Both the position numbers and the translations under genes were made by a program. Source: an uncultured Actinomycetes bacterium (GTDB lineage: Bacteria > Actinomycetota > Acidimicrobiia > Acidimicrobiales > Ilumatobacteraceae). Taken from it: a stretch of 5,155 nucleotides of DNA. This document shows positions 1-5,155 of this stretch, in pieces; within the stretch, counting starts at the first letter, position 1, and the number at the start of each line of letters is the position of its first letter. The notes under the pieces were generated by a model. It did no database searches. It was not told where the DNA came from and saw only the letters and a program-made list of their open reading frames with translations. The stretch is taken from NCBI GenBank assembly GCA_903925985.1, contig CAIYHK010000274.1:1-5155 (forward strand), given 5' to 3'.

Positions 1-962
1 CAGCAAGCAAATGAATGCTCTGAGTCACCGTCAGCTTCAAGAACTGGTTCCTCGGACCGACATTGATCTGTCGCGTAGTCGCAACGCGCTGCAAATTTGC
101 AGCCTGGTGGAGGGTTTACAAGATCCGGAGGGCGACCAGGTATCACCGTGAGCTCAGTGTGACTTGGATTCTTCAAATTAGGAATGCTGTCAAACAAAGC
201 CTTGGTATATGGGTGGCGCATGTTGGCAAAAAGCGAAGAAGTATTCGCCGTTTCCATAATTCGTCCGCCATACATAACGGCTACTCGATCGGTATTTGAC
301 GCCACTACACCAAGATCGTGGGTCACGAGAATCATGGACATGTTTCGTTCAGCACGCTGCACTGCGAGGAGACGCAAAATCTGCGCTTGAACCGTTACAT
401 CAAGTGCGGTGGTGGGTTCGTCGGCTAGTAGTAGTGAGGGCCCACACGCAAGTGCAATGGCAATCATGATTCGCTGTCTCATTCCACCAGACATCTGATG
501 AGGGTAATCATCGAAACGCTTGCCAGGCTCAGGGATGCCAACATCAGTTAGTAGTTTGAGTGCGATCTGCTTTGCATTGTCCGGATCAACTTTCATGTGA
601 TGAATCATGTGTTCGGTGACCTGGCGCCCGATTTTCATCACAGGATTCAACGCGGTCATTGGGTCCTGAAAAACCATCGCAATCTGTGCGCCCCAGTAAT
701 CCCGTAGGCGCTCGGAGTCCATGGCCGTGAGCTCTTCACCGTTGAAAAAGATCTTGCCAGTTCGAGTGGTCGCCCGAGGTGGGAGGAGACCCATGATGGA
801 TCTGGCTAACACAGTCTTTCCAGATCCGGATTCACCTACGATTCCTAAAGATTCCCCACGAGCTAGTGAAAGGCTCACGCCATCGACGGCGCGAACTATT
901 CCGCGTCCCGTCTTGAACGACGTGTGAAGGTCTTCGATGCGCAGAAATTCTTCACGGCTCAT
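1..962 (-). CDS. Peptide ABC transporter ATP-binding protein, DppD/OppD type (3' end cut by window edge)
   Basis: This cytoplasmic ATPase subunit would power uptake through the two permeases encoded just upstream. The frame is open from the ATG at 962 to the left edge (320 codons plus 2 bases). All ABC ATPase motifs are present: Walker A GESGSGKT (residues 43-50), Q-loop Q99 in VFQDP, signature MSGGMRQR (157-164), Walker B LLLADEP (177-183), D-loop ALD (186-188) and switch His215. A C-terminal oligopeptide-transporter domain follows, with HPYTKAL (250-256), IPGRPPDLVNPPPGC and cysteines 288, 294, 301 and 320. DppD proteins usually end within a few residues of that last cysteine, so almost the whole gene is visible. 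The start overlaps the preceding permease stop as ATGA, and AAGGA lies 9 bases upstream (972-976). The signature begins with Met rather than the more usual Leu, which should be tolerated. The family is certain; the choice between Dpp and Opp, and the substrate, are not. Confidence 0.95.
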   Translation of the reverse strand, partial: MSREEFLRIEDLHTSFKTGRGIVRAVDGVSLSLARGESLGIVGESGSGKTVLARSIMGLLPPRATTRTGKIFFNGEELTAMDSERLRDYWGAQIAMVFQDPMTALNPVMKIGRQVTEHMIHHMKVDPDNAKQIALKLLTDVGIPEPGKRFDDYPHQMSGGMRQRIMIAIALACGPSLLLADEPTTALDVTVQAQILRLLAVQRAERNMSMILVTHDLGVVASNTDRVAVMYGGRIMETANTSSLFANMRHPYTKALFDSIPNLKNPSHTELTVIPGRPPDLVNPPPGCKFAARCDYATDQCRSEEPVLEADGDSEHSFAC

Positions 963-2107
963 AACTTTGATTCCTTACCTTCGGCAATCTGCCGTATGCG
1001 GTCAACGATCAAGTTGAGCGATAACACCGTAAGGAACATGACGATTGCTGGGATGAATGAAATGTGCCAAGTGCCATCCAGGGTGAGTGGCTTTCGCCCG
1101 TCGTTAATCATTGAACCCCATGAAGGTTGGGGGTCAGGGACCGATAGCCCAAGAAAGGCCAATCCTCCTTCTGCAACAATCGCAACTGCCGTAACAACAA
1201 GGGCATAAGCGCTAAGCGGAAGGAAGATGTTCGGAAGGATTTCACGGCGCAGAACTCGGAACCTGGAAGCACCCAATGATCGCGCAGCAAGGACATACTC
1301 GCGCTGCGATGCGGCCAGGGTGTTGGCATAGGAAATTCTTGCGAACGAAGGAATGGCAACGACTGCAATGGCCAGAACAATATTTTTTAGGTCTTGACCC
1401 AAGAAGGCCACGATGGCGATCACCAAGATAAGGGACGGGAATGCCAACAACGATCCCGCAATGGTCATGAGAAATGTCTCGGTGCGCCCCCGAAGATATC
1501 CAGAGAGCATTCCAATCGTTCCACCAATGACCATGGCTACAAGGACGGAAACTATGCCGACTGCGAGCGCTACACGACCACCCCAAATAAGCCGACTCAA
1601 GATGTCGCGCCCGAGTTCATCAGTTCCAAGCCAGTGATCGCCTGATGGCCCTTCTCCTGGTATGCGAAGTGAAGGAATTTCTTTAACGGTCTCCCACGAG
1701 CGATCCCATGGTTTCAATTTGAAGCCAGGGATCGGAATTATCGGATCGACCGCTACAAGACGCTTCTCGGTTGCTACTTCATTAGATGCGCCTGAACTTG
1801 CTGGGGCAGTTGTGGTGGTGCCCAACACCGTGGTTGAAGTAGCTGGGGCTTGGGTGGTCGTGCTTCCTCCACCCCCCAGATTGGTTACCCCACCTGGATT
1901 CTGCGTATTGCTGGTTGGGGCGGTTGTGGTGGTCGAGACAGTTGTGGGCTTAACAACTGGTAGTTCTTTCAACTCCACCCGCATTGTCAGCAGGGGAGCG
2001 GCAAGCGATAGAAAGACCACCGCGCAGAGCCATACGAGTGGAACGTAAAACGCGACCTTATCTCTCTTGGAAAGATCACGTGTCAGCGTAGAGATCCGCA
2101 GTTTCAC
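959..2107 (-). CDS. Peptide ABC transporter permease, DppC/OppC type, with long Thr-rich extracytoplasmic insert
   Basis: This is one of the two channel subunits of the importer, in the cytoplasmic membrane. The 382 residues run as follows: a short basic N-terminus, a first membrane helix (about 20-41), a low-complexity segment (about 54-107), then a conventional permease domain. That domain opens with HWLGTDELGRDILSRLIWGG (158-177) and has about five further helices (near 177-202, 213-236, 242-256, 295-318 and 349-368). The EAA loop that docks on the ATPase is at about 269-293, recognisable by the AARSLGAS core and ending in LPN. OppC/DppC proteins are usually near 300 residues, and the linker accounts for most of the excess. 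The GTG start overlaps the upstream permease stop (GTGA). It is preceded by AGGGG 9 bases away, which favours it over internal starts that would remove the first helix. The family call is firm; the linker's role is unknown. Confidence 0.95.
   Translation of the reverse strand: MKLRISTLTRDLSKRDKVAFYVPLVWLCAVVFLSLAAPLLTMRVELKELPVVKPTTVSTTTTAPTSNTQNPGGVTNLGGGGSTTTQAPATSTTVLGTTTTAPASSGASNEVATEKRLVAVDPIIPIPGFKLKPWDRSWETVKEIPSLRIPGEGPSGDHWLGTDELGRDILSRLIWGGRVALAVGIVSVLVAMVIGGTIGMLSGYLRGRTETFLMTIAGSLLAFPSLILVIAIVAFLGQDLKNIVLAIAVVAIPSFARISYANTLAASQREYVLAARSLGASRFRVLRREILPNIFLPLSAYALVVTAVAIVAEGGLAFLGLSVPDPQPSWGSMINDGRKPLTLDGTWHISFIPAIVMFLTVLSLNLIVDRIRQIAEGKESKL
1787..1948 (-). repeat. In-frame Thr-rich degenerate repeat (TTTTAP / TTTQAP / TTTTAP)
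   Basis: This stretch encodes residues 54-107 of the DppC-type permease, which are almost entirely Thr, Ser, Pro, Gly, Ala, Asn and Gln. Three copies of a short motif stand out: TTTTAP at residues 59-64, TTTQAP at 83-88 and TTTTAP at 97-102. A run of four glycines sits at 78-81. At DNA level the first and third copies are 17-base segments (1917-1933 and 1803-1819) that differ at one position and lie 114 bases apart, an in-frame distance. The repeat is therefore partly conserved in nucleotides as well as amino acids, suggesting recent local duplication or slippage. Confidence 0.75.
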
Positions 2108-3078
2108 CTTGATGTGCCCCTGCGAATACGTGGATCAAGGAACGAGTAGAGAAGGTCAACAAGGAAGTTGGCAACCACATAAAACATTGAAATGACAAAA
2201 ACAAGACTGAGAATGACTTCGTATTCGCGTTCGGCCACCGCCTGCACTAGAGCTCCTCCAACTCCAGGGATAGCCATGAACTGCTCGATAATGACGGCGC
2301 CGCCGATTAGGGCGCCGATGTTGATGCCAGCGATTGTCAGAAGTGCGAAAGATGACGGGCGCAATGCATGGCGGAAGAGTACGCGTCGTGATGAAATTCC
2401 CTTTGCTTTTGCCATGAGGATGTAGTCCTCCTTCAGCGTGGAAATCATCTCCGCGCGAAGCAAACGTGTGTATACAGCTGCGAGTCCTAGACCAAGAGAT
2501 AGAACTGGGATGATCATCGACTTCAGATTCTCGCTTAAATCCTCTGTTAATCGGGTGTAGCCGGAACTAGGTAACCATCCAAGTTTTACTGCGAACACAA
2601 AAACAAGAATCAGAGCGATAACAAAACTGGGTAGCGCCAGCATTGCAAATGAAAAACCCGTTACTGATTTGTCTGCGAACCTGTCTTCTTTGTGTGCGCT
2701 CAGGATCCCAGCGGGGATGGCAACAAGTAGAGCAAATATCTGTGTCAAGAGCATTATCTCCAGCGTGACTGGCAAACGCTCTTTCAATATGCGATTGGTG
2801 GTGATTCCTGCGGAATTGACTCCGATCTTGTTTCCAAGATCACCAGTAAACACACCCTTTGCCCAGTTGAAATAACGAACTGGGAAGGGATCGTTCAAAC
2901 CGAGTTCTTCCCGGACGAGTTCGATCTGCGCCCGACCTTCTTCGGTTTGCGTGTTGTAGGCGGGGCCAAGGACACTGATAACTGGATCACCCGGGATCAA
3001 CTGAGTCAATAGGAAGGTGAAGAAGGAGACCAAGATGACCGTGGCCACCAAACTCACCAACTTGGTTGTGAAACGCAA
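2104..3078 (-). CDS. Peptide ABC transporter permease, DppB/OppB type
   Basis: This is the second channel subunit, an integral membrane protein expected to pair with the DppC-type permease encoded directly downstream. Its 324 residues match the usual DppB length. Family marks in order are: the first helix (about 9-28) ending in LIPGDP; the extracytoplasmic GDLG at 79-82; ERLPVTLEI (100-108) leading into helix 2; further helices near 138-166, 186-206, 244-266 and 288-311; an EAA-type loop with KEDYILMAKAKGIS (216-229) and RHALRPS (236-242); the IPGVGGALVQAV segment (270-281); and the typical end DLLYSFLDPRIR (308-319). The start is TTG, supported by AGGA 6 bases upstream; the next Met (residue 109) lies in helix 2 and is far too late. 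The gene follows the lipoprotein gene after 37 bases that show no convincing terminator, and it overlaps the next gene by 4 bases, as expected of one operon. Confidence 0.95.
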   Translation of the reverse strand: MRFTTKLVSLVATVILVSFFTFLLTQLIPGDPVISVLGPAYNTQTEEGRAQIELVREELGLNDPFPVRYFNWAKGVFTGDLGNKIGVNSAGITTNRILKERLPVTLEIMLLTQIFALLVAIPAGILSAHKEDRFADKSVTGFSFAMLALPSFVIALILVFVFAVKLGWLPSSGYTRLTEDLSENLKSMIIPVLSLGLGLAAVYTRLLRAEMISTLKEDYILMAKAKGISSRRVLFRHALRPSSFALLTIAGINIGALIGGAVIIEQFMAIPGVGGALVQAVAEREYEVILSLVFVISMFYVVANFLVDLLYSFLDPRIRRGTSR

Positions 3079-3084
3079 GGATAT

Positions 3085-3088
3085 TCCT
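3085..3088 (-). promoter_or_regulatory. Ribosome binding site for the TTG-started DppB-type permease
   Basis: Read on the minus strand, AGGA lies 6 bases before the TTG at 3078. This supports the unusual TTG start, because no ATG or GTG in a suitable position would keep the first membrane helix. Confidence 0.65.
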
Positions 3089-3115
3089 ACTGAGTCAGAG
3101 ACCCCGGGTACTTGA

Positions 3116-4741
3116 TCAGGACTTTATGAAGACGTATGCCAACTTGATTGCACCTAGGGCATTGCCTTCAGGTGTTGGCAATCCAGCGACTTTGTCTCCG
3201 TTGTAGATGTTGCCGAATAGGTCATAGAGGGTGGTGACAGCAGGCACTTCCTCGGCCACGATCTTGGCTGCAGCAAAATAAGCAGCTTTGCGTGTTTCAA
3301 AGTCGGCGGTGCTGGCACCCTCTGCTAACAGTGCATCAACTTCAGCGTTTGAGTAGAAGGTGAGGTTCGAGCTCTCATCGGTTCCGACGGTTGAGCGCCA
3401 CTGATCAGGCTCAATGAATTGGCCTGTACGGAAGCATGCTGCCTGGTAGTCGCCCTTCTTCGAGAACATACGAGCTACGTAAGCACCCTGTTCTTGGGTT
3501 TTAAGCGTGACTGTTACCCCAACTGCTTCCCAGTTCTCCTTAACTACCTGAAGCAAAAGGTCTGCTTCTGGTGTACTGATGCACTCAAGAACGATGTTTA
3601 CCGGCTTGCCGTATTCCTCGAGGAGGGCCTTGGCCTTTGCGGGATCATACGCAGGTTGCTGAGCATCGGGGTTGAAGTATGGGCTGGATGGAGCAAAGGC
3701 TGAGAGCGAGATTTGACGAGCGCTCTTGTAGCCAACGTCGTTCATTTCCTGGCGGTTCGTTGCATAGGCAAGTGCCTGGCGAACTCGTACGTCGTTAGTC
3801 GGCTCAGCCTTCGTGTTGAAGAAGATAACGGTTGAAGAAGAACCGCTGACTTTTTGTACAGCGAAGTTCTTTTCTTCGGCCGCGACAACTGTTGAAGTAT
3901 CAGCTGTTTGCATCAGGTCGATATCACCAGCCGAGAGTGCTTGCAGGCGCTCTGCCGAATCAGGGATCGGGAGGAAGTTGATTCCGTCAAGATACGGCAA
4001 GGTGTTGCCGGCGTCGTCTGTCTTCCAGTAGTTCGGATTCTTCTTCACTACTACGCGTCCACCGGCTTCAAAGGTCTCAACCATGAATGGTCCCGAACCG
4101 ACTGGGTTGAGTCCAAAGTTGGCTCCGTCAGCTGCAACGGCGGTGGGCGAGGGGATATAGCCCATTGTTCCGGCGATGTCATTGATGAAGGCGACATATG
4201 GCTTAGCCATGGTCCAAACCACAGTTAGGTCATCCTGGGCAACAGGAAGGCCATGCTCCTTTGCGGTGTTGGCCCAGTTGCTCTTTGATGCTGGATCAAT
4301 CATGCGTGCCCAATGGGCAACGATTGCGTCAGCGTTGAGCGGGGTGCCGTCGTGGAAGGTGACACCTTCATTGAGAACCACAGTCCAAGTGATCAGGTCG
4401 TCGGAAGCGGTGACCGACTTGGCGAGGTAAGGCGCAAAATTGCCCTCATCGTCGAAGCTGACGAGCTTGTCGTAGATAGATAGCGCGACATCGTGGTCGG
4501 CGGGCTGCGCGAGTGCAGCAATCGGATCGAGTGTTGAGATTGCGGACTCCAAACCGACGTTCAGAGTTCCACCCATTTGGGGTGTCTCTTCGACGGGCGC
4601 TGTGGTCTCGGTTGACTCACTCGCTGTGGTTGATGTGTCCGTTGAACTGTCATCGCTGCAGGCCGCAGCAAACAATCCGAAACTGAGAGCAATTGCTCCA
4701 GCAATTAGGCCCTTACTGAAGCCACTTCTTGCCTTTTTCAT
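3116..4741 (-). CDS. Peptide/nickel-family ABC transporter substrate-binding lipoprotein (SBP_bac_5 type)
   Basis: This lipid-anchored solute receptor would deliver ligand to the permease pair encoded downstream. The 541-residue product has a basic start (MKKARSGFSK), a hydrophobic core (11-27) and AAAC, predicting lipidation at Cys28. An acidic Ser/Thr-rich tether follows (29-56). The family 5 binding domain begins at GGTLNVGLE. Family marks include TWTVVLNEGVTFHDGTPL (118-135), PVGSGPFMVETF (213-224), the KNPNYW box (234-239) and DVRVRQALAYATNR (317-330). The length is normal for DppA/OppA proteins. I chose the ATG at 4741 over an in-frame ATG at 4780 because AAGGGGGA sits just upstream and the signal peptide then starts correctly. 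The ligand is probably a peptide, but this family also binds nickel chelates, sugars and other solutes, and no residue I can see settles it. Two further cysteines (387 and 436) could form a disulfide, which is speculative. Confidence 0.95.
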   Translation of the reverse strand: MKKARSGFSKGLIAGAIALSFGLFAAACSDDSSTDTSTTASESTETTAPVEETPQMGGTLNVGLESAISTLDPIAALAQPADHDVALSIYDKLVSFDDEGNFAPYLAKSVTASDDLITWTVVLNEGVTFHDGTPLNADAIVAHWARMIDPASKSNWANTAKEHGLPVAQDDLTVVWTMAKPYVAFINDIAGTMGYIPSPTAVAADGANFGLNPVGSGPFMVETFEAGGRVVVKKNPNYWKTDDAGNTLPYLDGINFLPIPDSAERLQALSAGDIDLMQTADTSTVVAAEEKNFAVQKVSGSSSTVIFFNTKAEPTNDVRVRQALAYATNRQEMNDVGYKSARQISLSAFAPSSPYFNPDAQQPAYDPAKAKALLEEYGKPVNIVLECISTPEADLLLQVVKENWEAVGVTVTLKTQEQGAYVARMFSKKGDYQAACFRTGQFIEPDQWRSTVGTDESSNLTFYSNAEVDALLAEGASTADFETRKAAYFAAAKIVAEEVPAVTTLYDLFGNIYNGDKVAGLPTPEGNALGAIKLAYVFIKS

Positions 4742-4744
4742 GGT

Positions 4745-4752
4745 TCCCCCTT
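4745..4752 (-). promoter_or_regulatory. Strong ribosome binding site deciding the lipoprotein start
   Basis: On the minus strand AAGGGGGA ends 3 bases before the ATG at 4741. It is the strongest purine-rich site in the operon. It rules against the in-frame ATG at 4780, which would put 13 mostly polar residues ahead of the signal peptide. A strong site suits a binding protein, which is usually made in excess over its membrane partners. Confidence 0.75.
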
Positions 4753-4764
4753 TAGGTCGCACAC

Positions 4765-4794
4765 GAGATACCCGTAACACGACGCCTATGACAA
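4765..4794 (-). promoter_or_regulatory. Candidate promoter of the transporter operon (proximal)
   Basis: On the minus strand TTGTCA (4789-4794, five of six bases) and TATCTC (4765-4770) are 18 bases apart. This would give a leader of about 18 bases that still includes the strong ribosome binding site. It competes with the distal candidate, and sequence alone does not choose between them. Confidence 0.25.
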
Positions 4795-4802
4795 TATCTC
4801 AC

Positions 4803-4831
4803 AGTTTGACCACGAAATGACAGAGGGTCAA
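4803..4831 (-). promoter_or_regulatory. Candidate promoter of the transporter operon (distal)
   Basis: On the minus strand TTGACC (4826-4831, five of six consensus bases) is followed after 17 bases by CAAACT (4803-4808, a weak -10). Transcription would start near 4797, giving a leader of about 55 bases. The site overlaps both arms of the inverted repeat, which would allow direct repression. The -10 match is poor, so this is tentative. Confidence 0.25.
4806..4831. promoter_or_regulatory. Inverted repeat TTGACC-N14-GGTCAA in the divergent intergenic region, possible operator
   Basis: Two perfect 6-base arms (4806-4811 and 4826-4831) flank 14 bases, giving a dyad 26 bases across between the transporter operon and the divergent phosphoribosyltransferase gene. 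The arms do not extend outward or inward. The arm centres are about two helical turns apart, which would suit a dimeric regulator. Read on the minus strand, the right arm also serves as the -35-like hexamer of a candidate promoter. Arms this short can arise by chance, so the operator role is an inference. Confidence 0.3.
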
Positions 4832-4857
4832 TGGCCCAACTGGTGGGTCGCATGAAT

Positions 4858-4863
4858 TAGTTT
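4858..4863 (+). promoter_or_regulatory. Possible -10 box for a leaderless phosphoribosyltransferase mRNA
   Basis: TAGTTT fits the TAnnnT form of a -10 element and ends 6 bases before the A of the ATG at 4870, where transcription from it would begin. No Shine-Dalgarno sequence is visible before that ATG, which fits a leaderless transcript, a common arrangement in actinobacteria. No good -35 hexamer is found 16-18 bases upstream. Confidence 0.3.
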
Positions 4864-4869
4864 CGTCCC

Positions 4870-5155
4870 ATGAGTACTGAGCGCGAGATATTGACCTGGG
4901 ACATTTTCGGATCGGCCAGCCGTGAATTGGCGGGCCAAATAGCCGAAAATTACGAGCCGGACATGATTTTGGCCATAGCCCGTGGGGGACTATTACTTGC
5001 GGGCGCCCTTGGGTATGCACTTTCAGTTAAGAACACCTACACGATGAACGTTGAGTTCTACACCGGCGTGGACGAGCGGCTCCCTGTTCCAATGATTTTG
5101 CCGCCAGTCCCAGATTTCAACGCGGTTCAGAACTCCAAGATTCTGATTGTTGACG
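4870..5155 (+). CDS. Purine-type phosphoribosyltransferase (3' end cut by window edge)
   Basis: The first 95 residues of a type I phosphoribosyltransferase are visible. Such enzymes join a base to phosphoribosyl pyrophosphate, mostly in cytoplasmic purine salvage. It opens with LTWDIFGSASRELA (8-21). AIARGGLLLAGALGYAL (35-51) supplies the diphosphate-binding loop. MNVEFYTGVDERLPVPMILP (59-78) is the segment between loop and active site, as I recall it from actinobacterial members of this xanthine/hypoxanthine-like group. The visible part ends at KILIVD, the start of the VDDxxxTG ribose-phosphate signature, most of which lies beyond the edge. The ATG at 4870 is the first start after an in-frame TAG (4858-4860) and has no clear Shine-Dalgarno sequence. 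The gene diverges from the transporter operon across 128 bases. Base specificity (guanine, hypoxanthine or xanthine) cannot be decided here. Confidence 0.9.
   Translation, partial: MSTEREILTWDIFGSASRELAGQIAENYEPDMILAIARGGLLLAGALGYALSVKNTYTMNVEFYTGVDERLPVPMILPPVPDFNAVQNSKILIVD

Noticed and set aside
63..390. Two overlapping short plus-strand open frames near the left edge
   Set aside because: Both are antisense to the DppD-type ATPase, whose frame stays open to the edge and carries the switch histidine and C-terminal cysteine domain there.
1662..2048. Plus-strand open frame of 128 codons with Val-rich stretches and PPPPP, opposite the permease linker
   Set aside because: Its Val runs and proline run are the antisense reading of the Thr/Gly-rich linker codons. 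It lies wholly inside a well-supported permease gene and has no family resemblance.
3079..3115. Possible terminator or processing hairpin between the lipoprotein and the first permease (CTGAGTCAG and ACCCCGGGT)
   Set aside because: Each near-palindrome has a one-base centre and cannot form a stable stem-loop, and no T-run follows on the transcribed strand. Read-through into the permeases is expected.
3908..4228. Plus-strand open frame of 106 codons inside the lipoprotein gene
   Set aside because: It is antisense to a gene with clear domain motifs, and its translation shows no recognisable domain or plausible composition.
4742..4780. 13-residue N-terminal extension of the lipoprotein from the ATG at 4780
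   Set aside because: It would bury the ribosome binding site inside the coding region and displace the signal peptide. The ATG at 4741 fits both.
4742..4869. Riboswitch (purine or other) in the divergent spacer
   Set aside because: Neither strand shows a recognisable aptamer core. The spacer is short, and both predicted leaders are too short to hold one.
4799..5020. Minus-strand open frame of 73 codons across the divergent spacer and phosphoribosyltransferase start
   Set aside because: It lies opposite the strongly conserved phosphoribosyltransferase N-terminus, and its Cys/Trp/Pro-rich translation resembles no protein I know.

Overview
This window is most likely from an actinobacterium (Actinomycetota). 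The base composition is roughly balanced, and the starts are a mix of ATG, GTG and TTG. One protein is a lipoprotein with an acidic Ser/Thr-rich tether. The phosphoribosyltransferase at the right end closely resembles the type common in actinobacteria. The repeated TTTTAP-type extracytoplasmic linker recalls Acidimicrobiia, but that narrower placement is an inference and was not tested.

Layout: positions 4741 down to 1 hold a minus-strand operon for one peptide/nickel-family (Dpp/Opp-type) ABC importer. In transcription order it encodes a substrate-binding lipoprotein (3116-4741), a DppB/OppB-type permease (2104-3078, TTG start), a DppC/OppC-type permease (959-2107, GTG start) and a DppD/OppD-type ATPase (962 down to the left edge, with only its last few residues missing). 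The last three genes are joined by two 4-base stop/start overlaps (GTGA and ATGA), so their translation is probably coupled. A second ATPase (DppF/OppF type), which most such systems need, is not in the window and would be expected just beyond the left edge.

The lipoprotein would capture a solute, probably an oligopeptide, outside the membrane. It would pass the solute to the two-permease channel, and the ATPases would drive import. The substrate cannot be read from the sequence.

Positions 4742-4869 (128 bases) separate this operon from a divergent plus-strand gene that starts at 4870 and runs off the right edge. It encodes a purine-type phosphoribosyltransferase. The spacer holds a perfect inverted repeat, TTGACC-N14-GGTCAA, that overlaps one candidate promoter of the transporter. 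It also holds a -10-like box placed so that the phosphoribosyltransferase mRNA could be leaderless. No stretch over 300 bases lacks a gene. I saw no tRNA, rRNA, CRISPR array or mobile element.

The most unusual feature is a Thr/Ser/Pro/Gly-rich insertion of about 54 residues in the DppC-type permease, between its first membrane segment and the conserved LGTDxxGRD entry to the transport domain. Otherwise this is an ordinary nutrient-uptake locus, and I found no clear new biological system.
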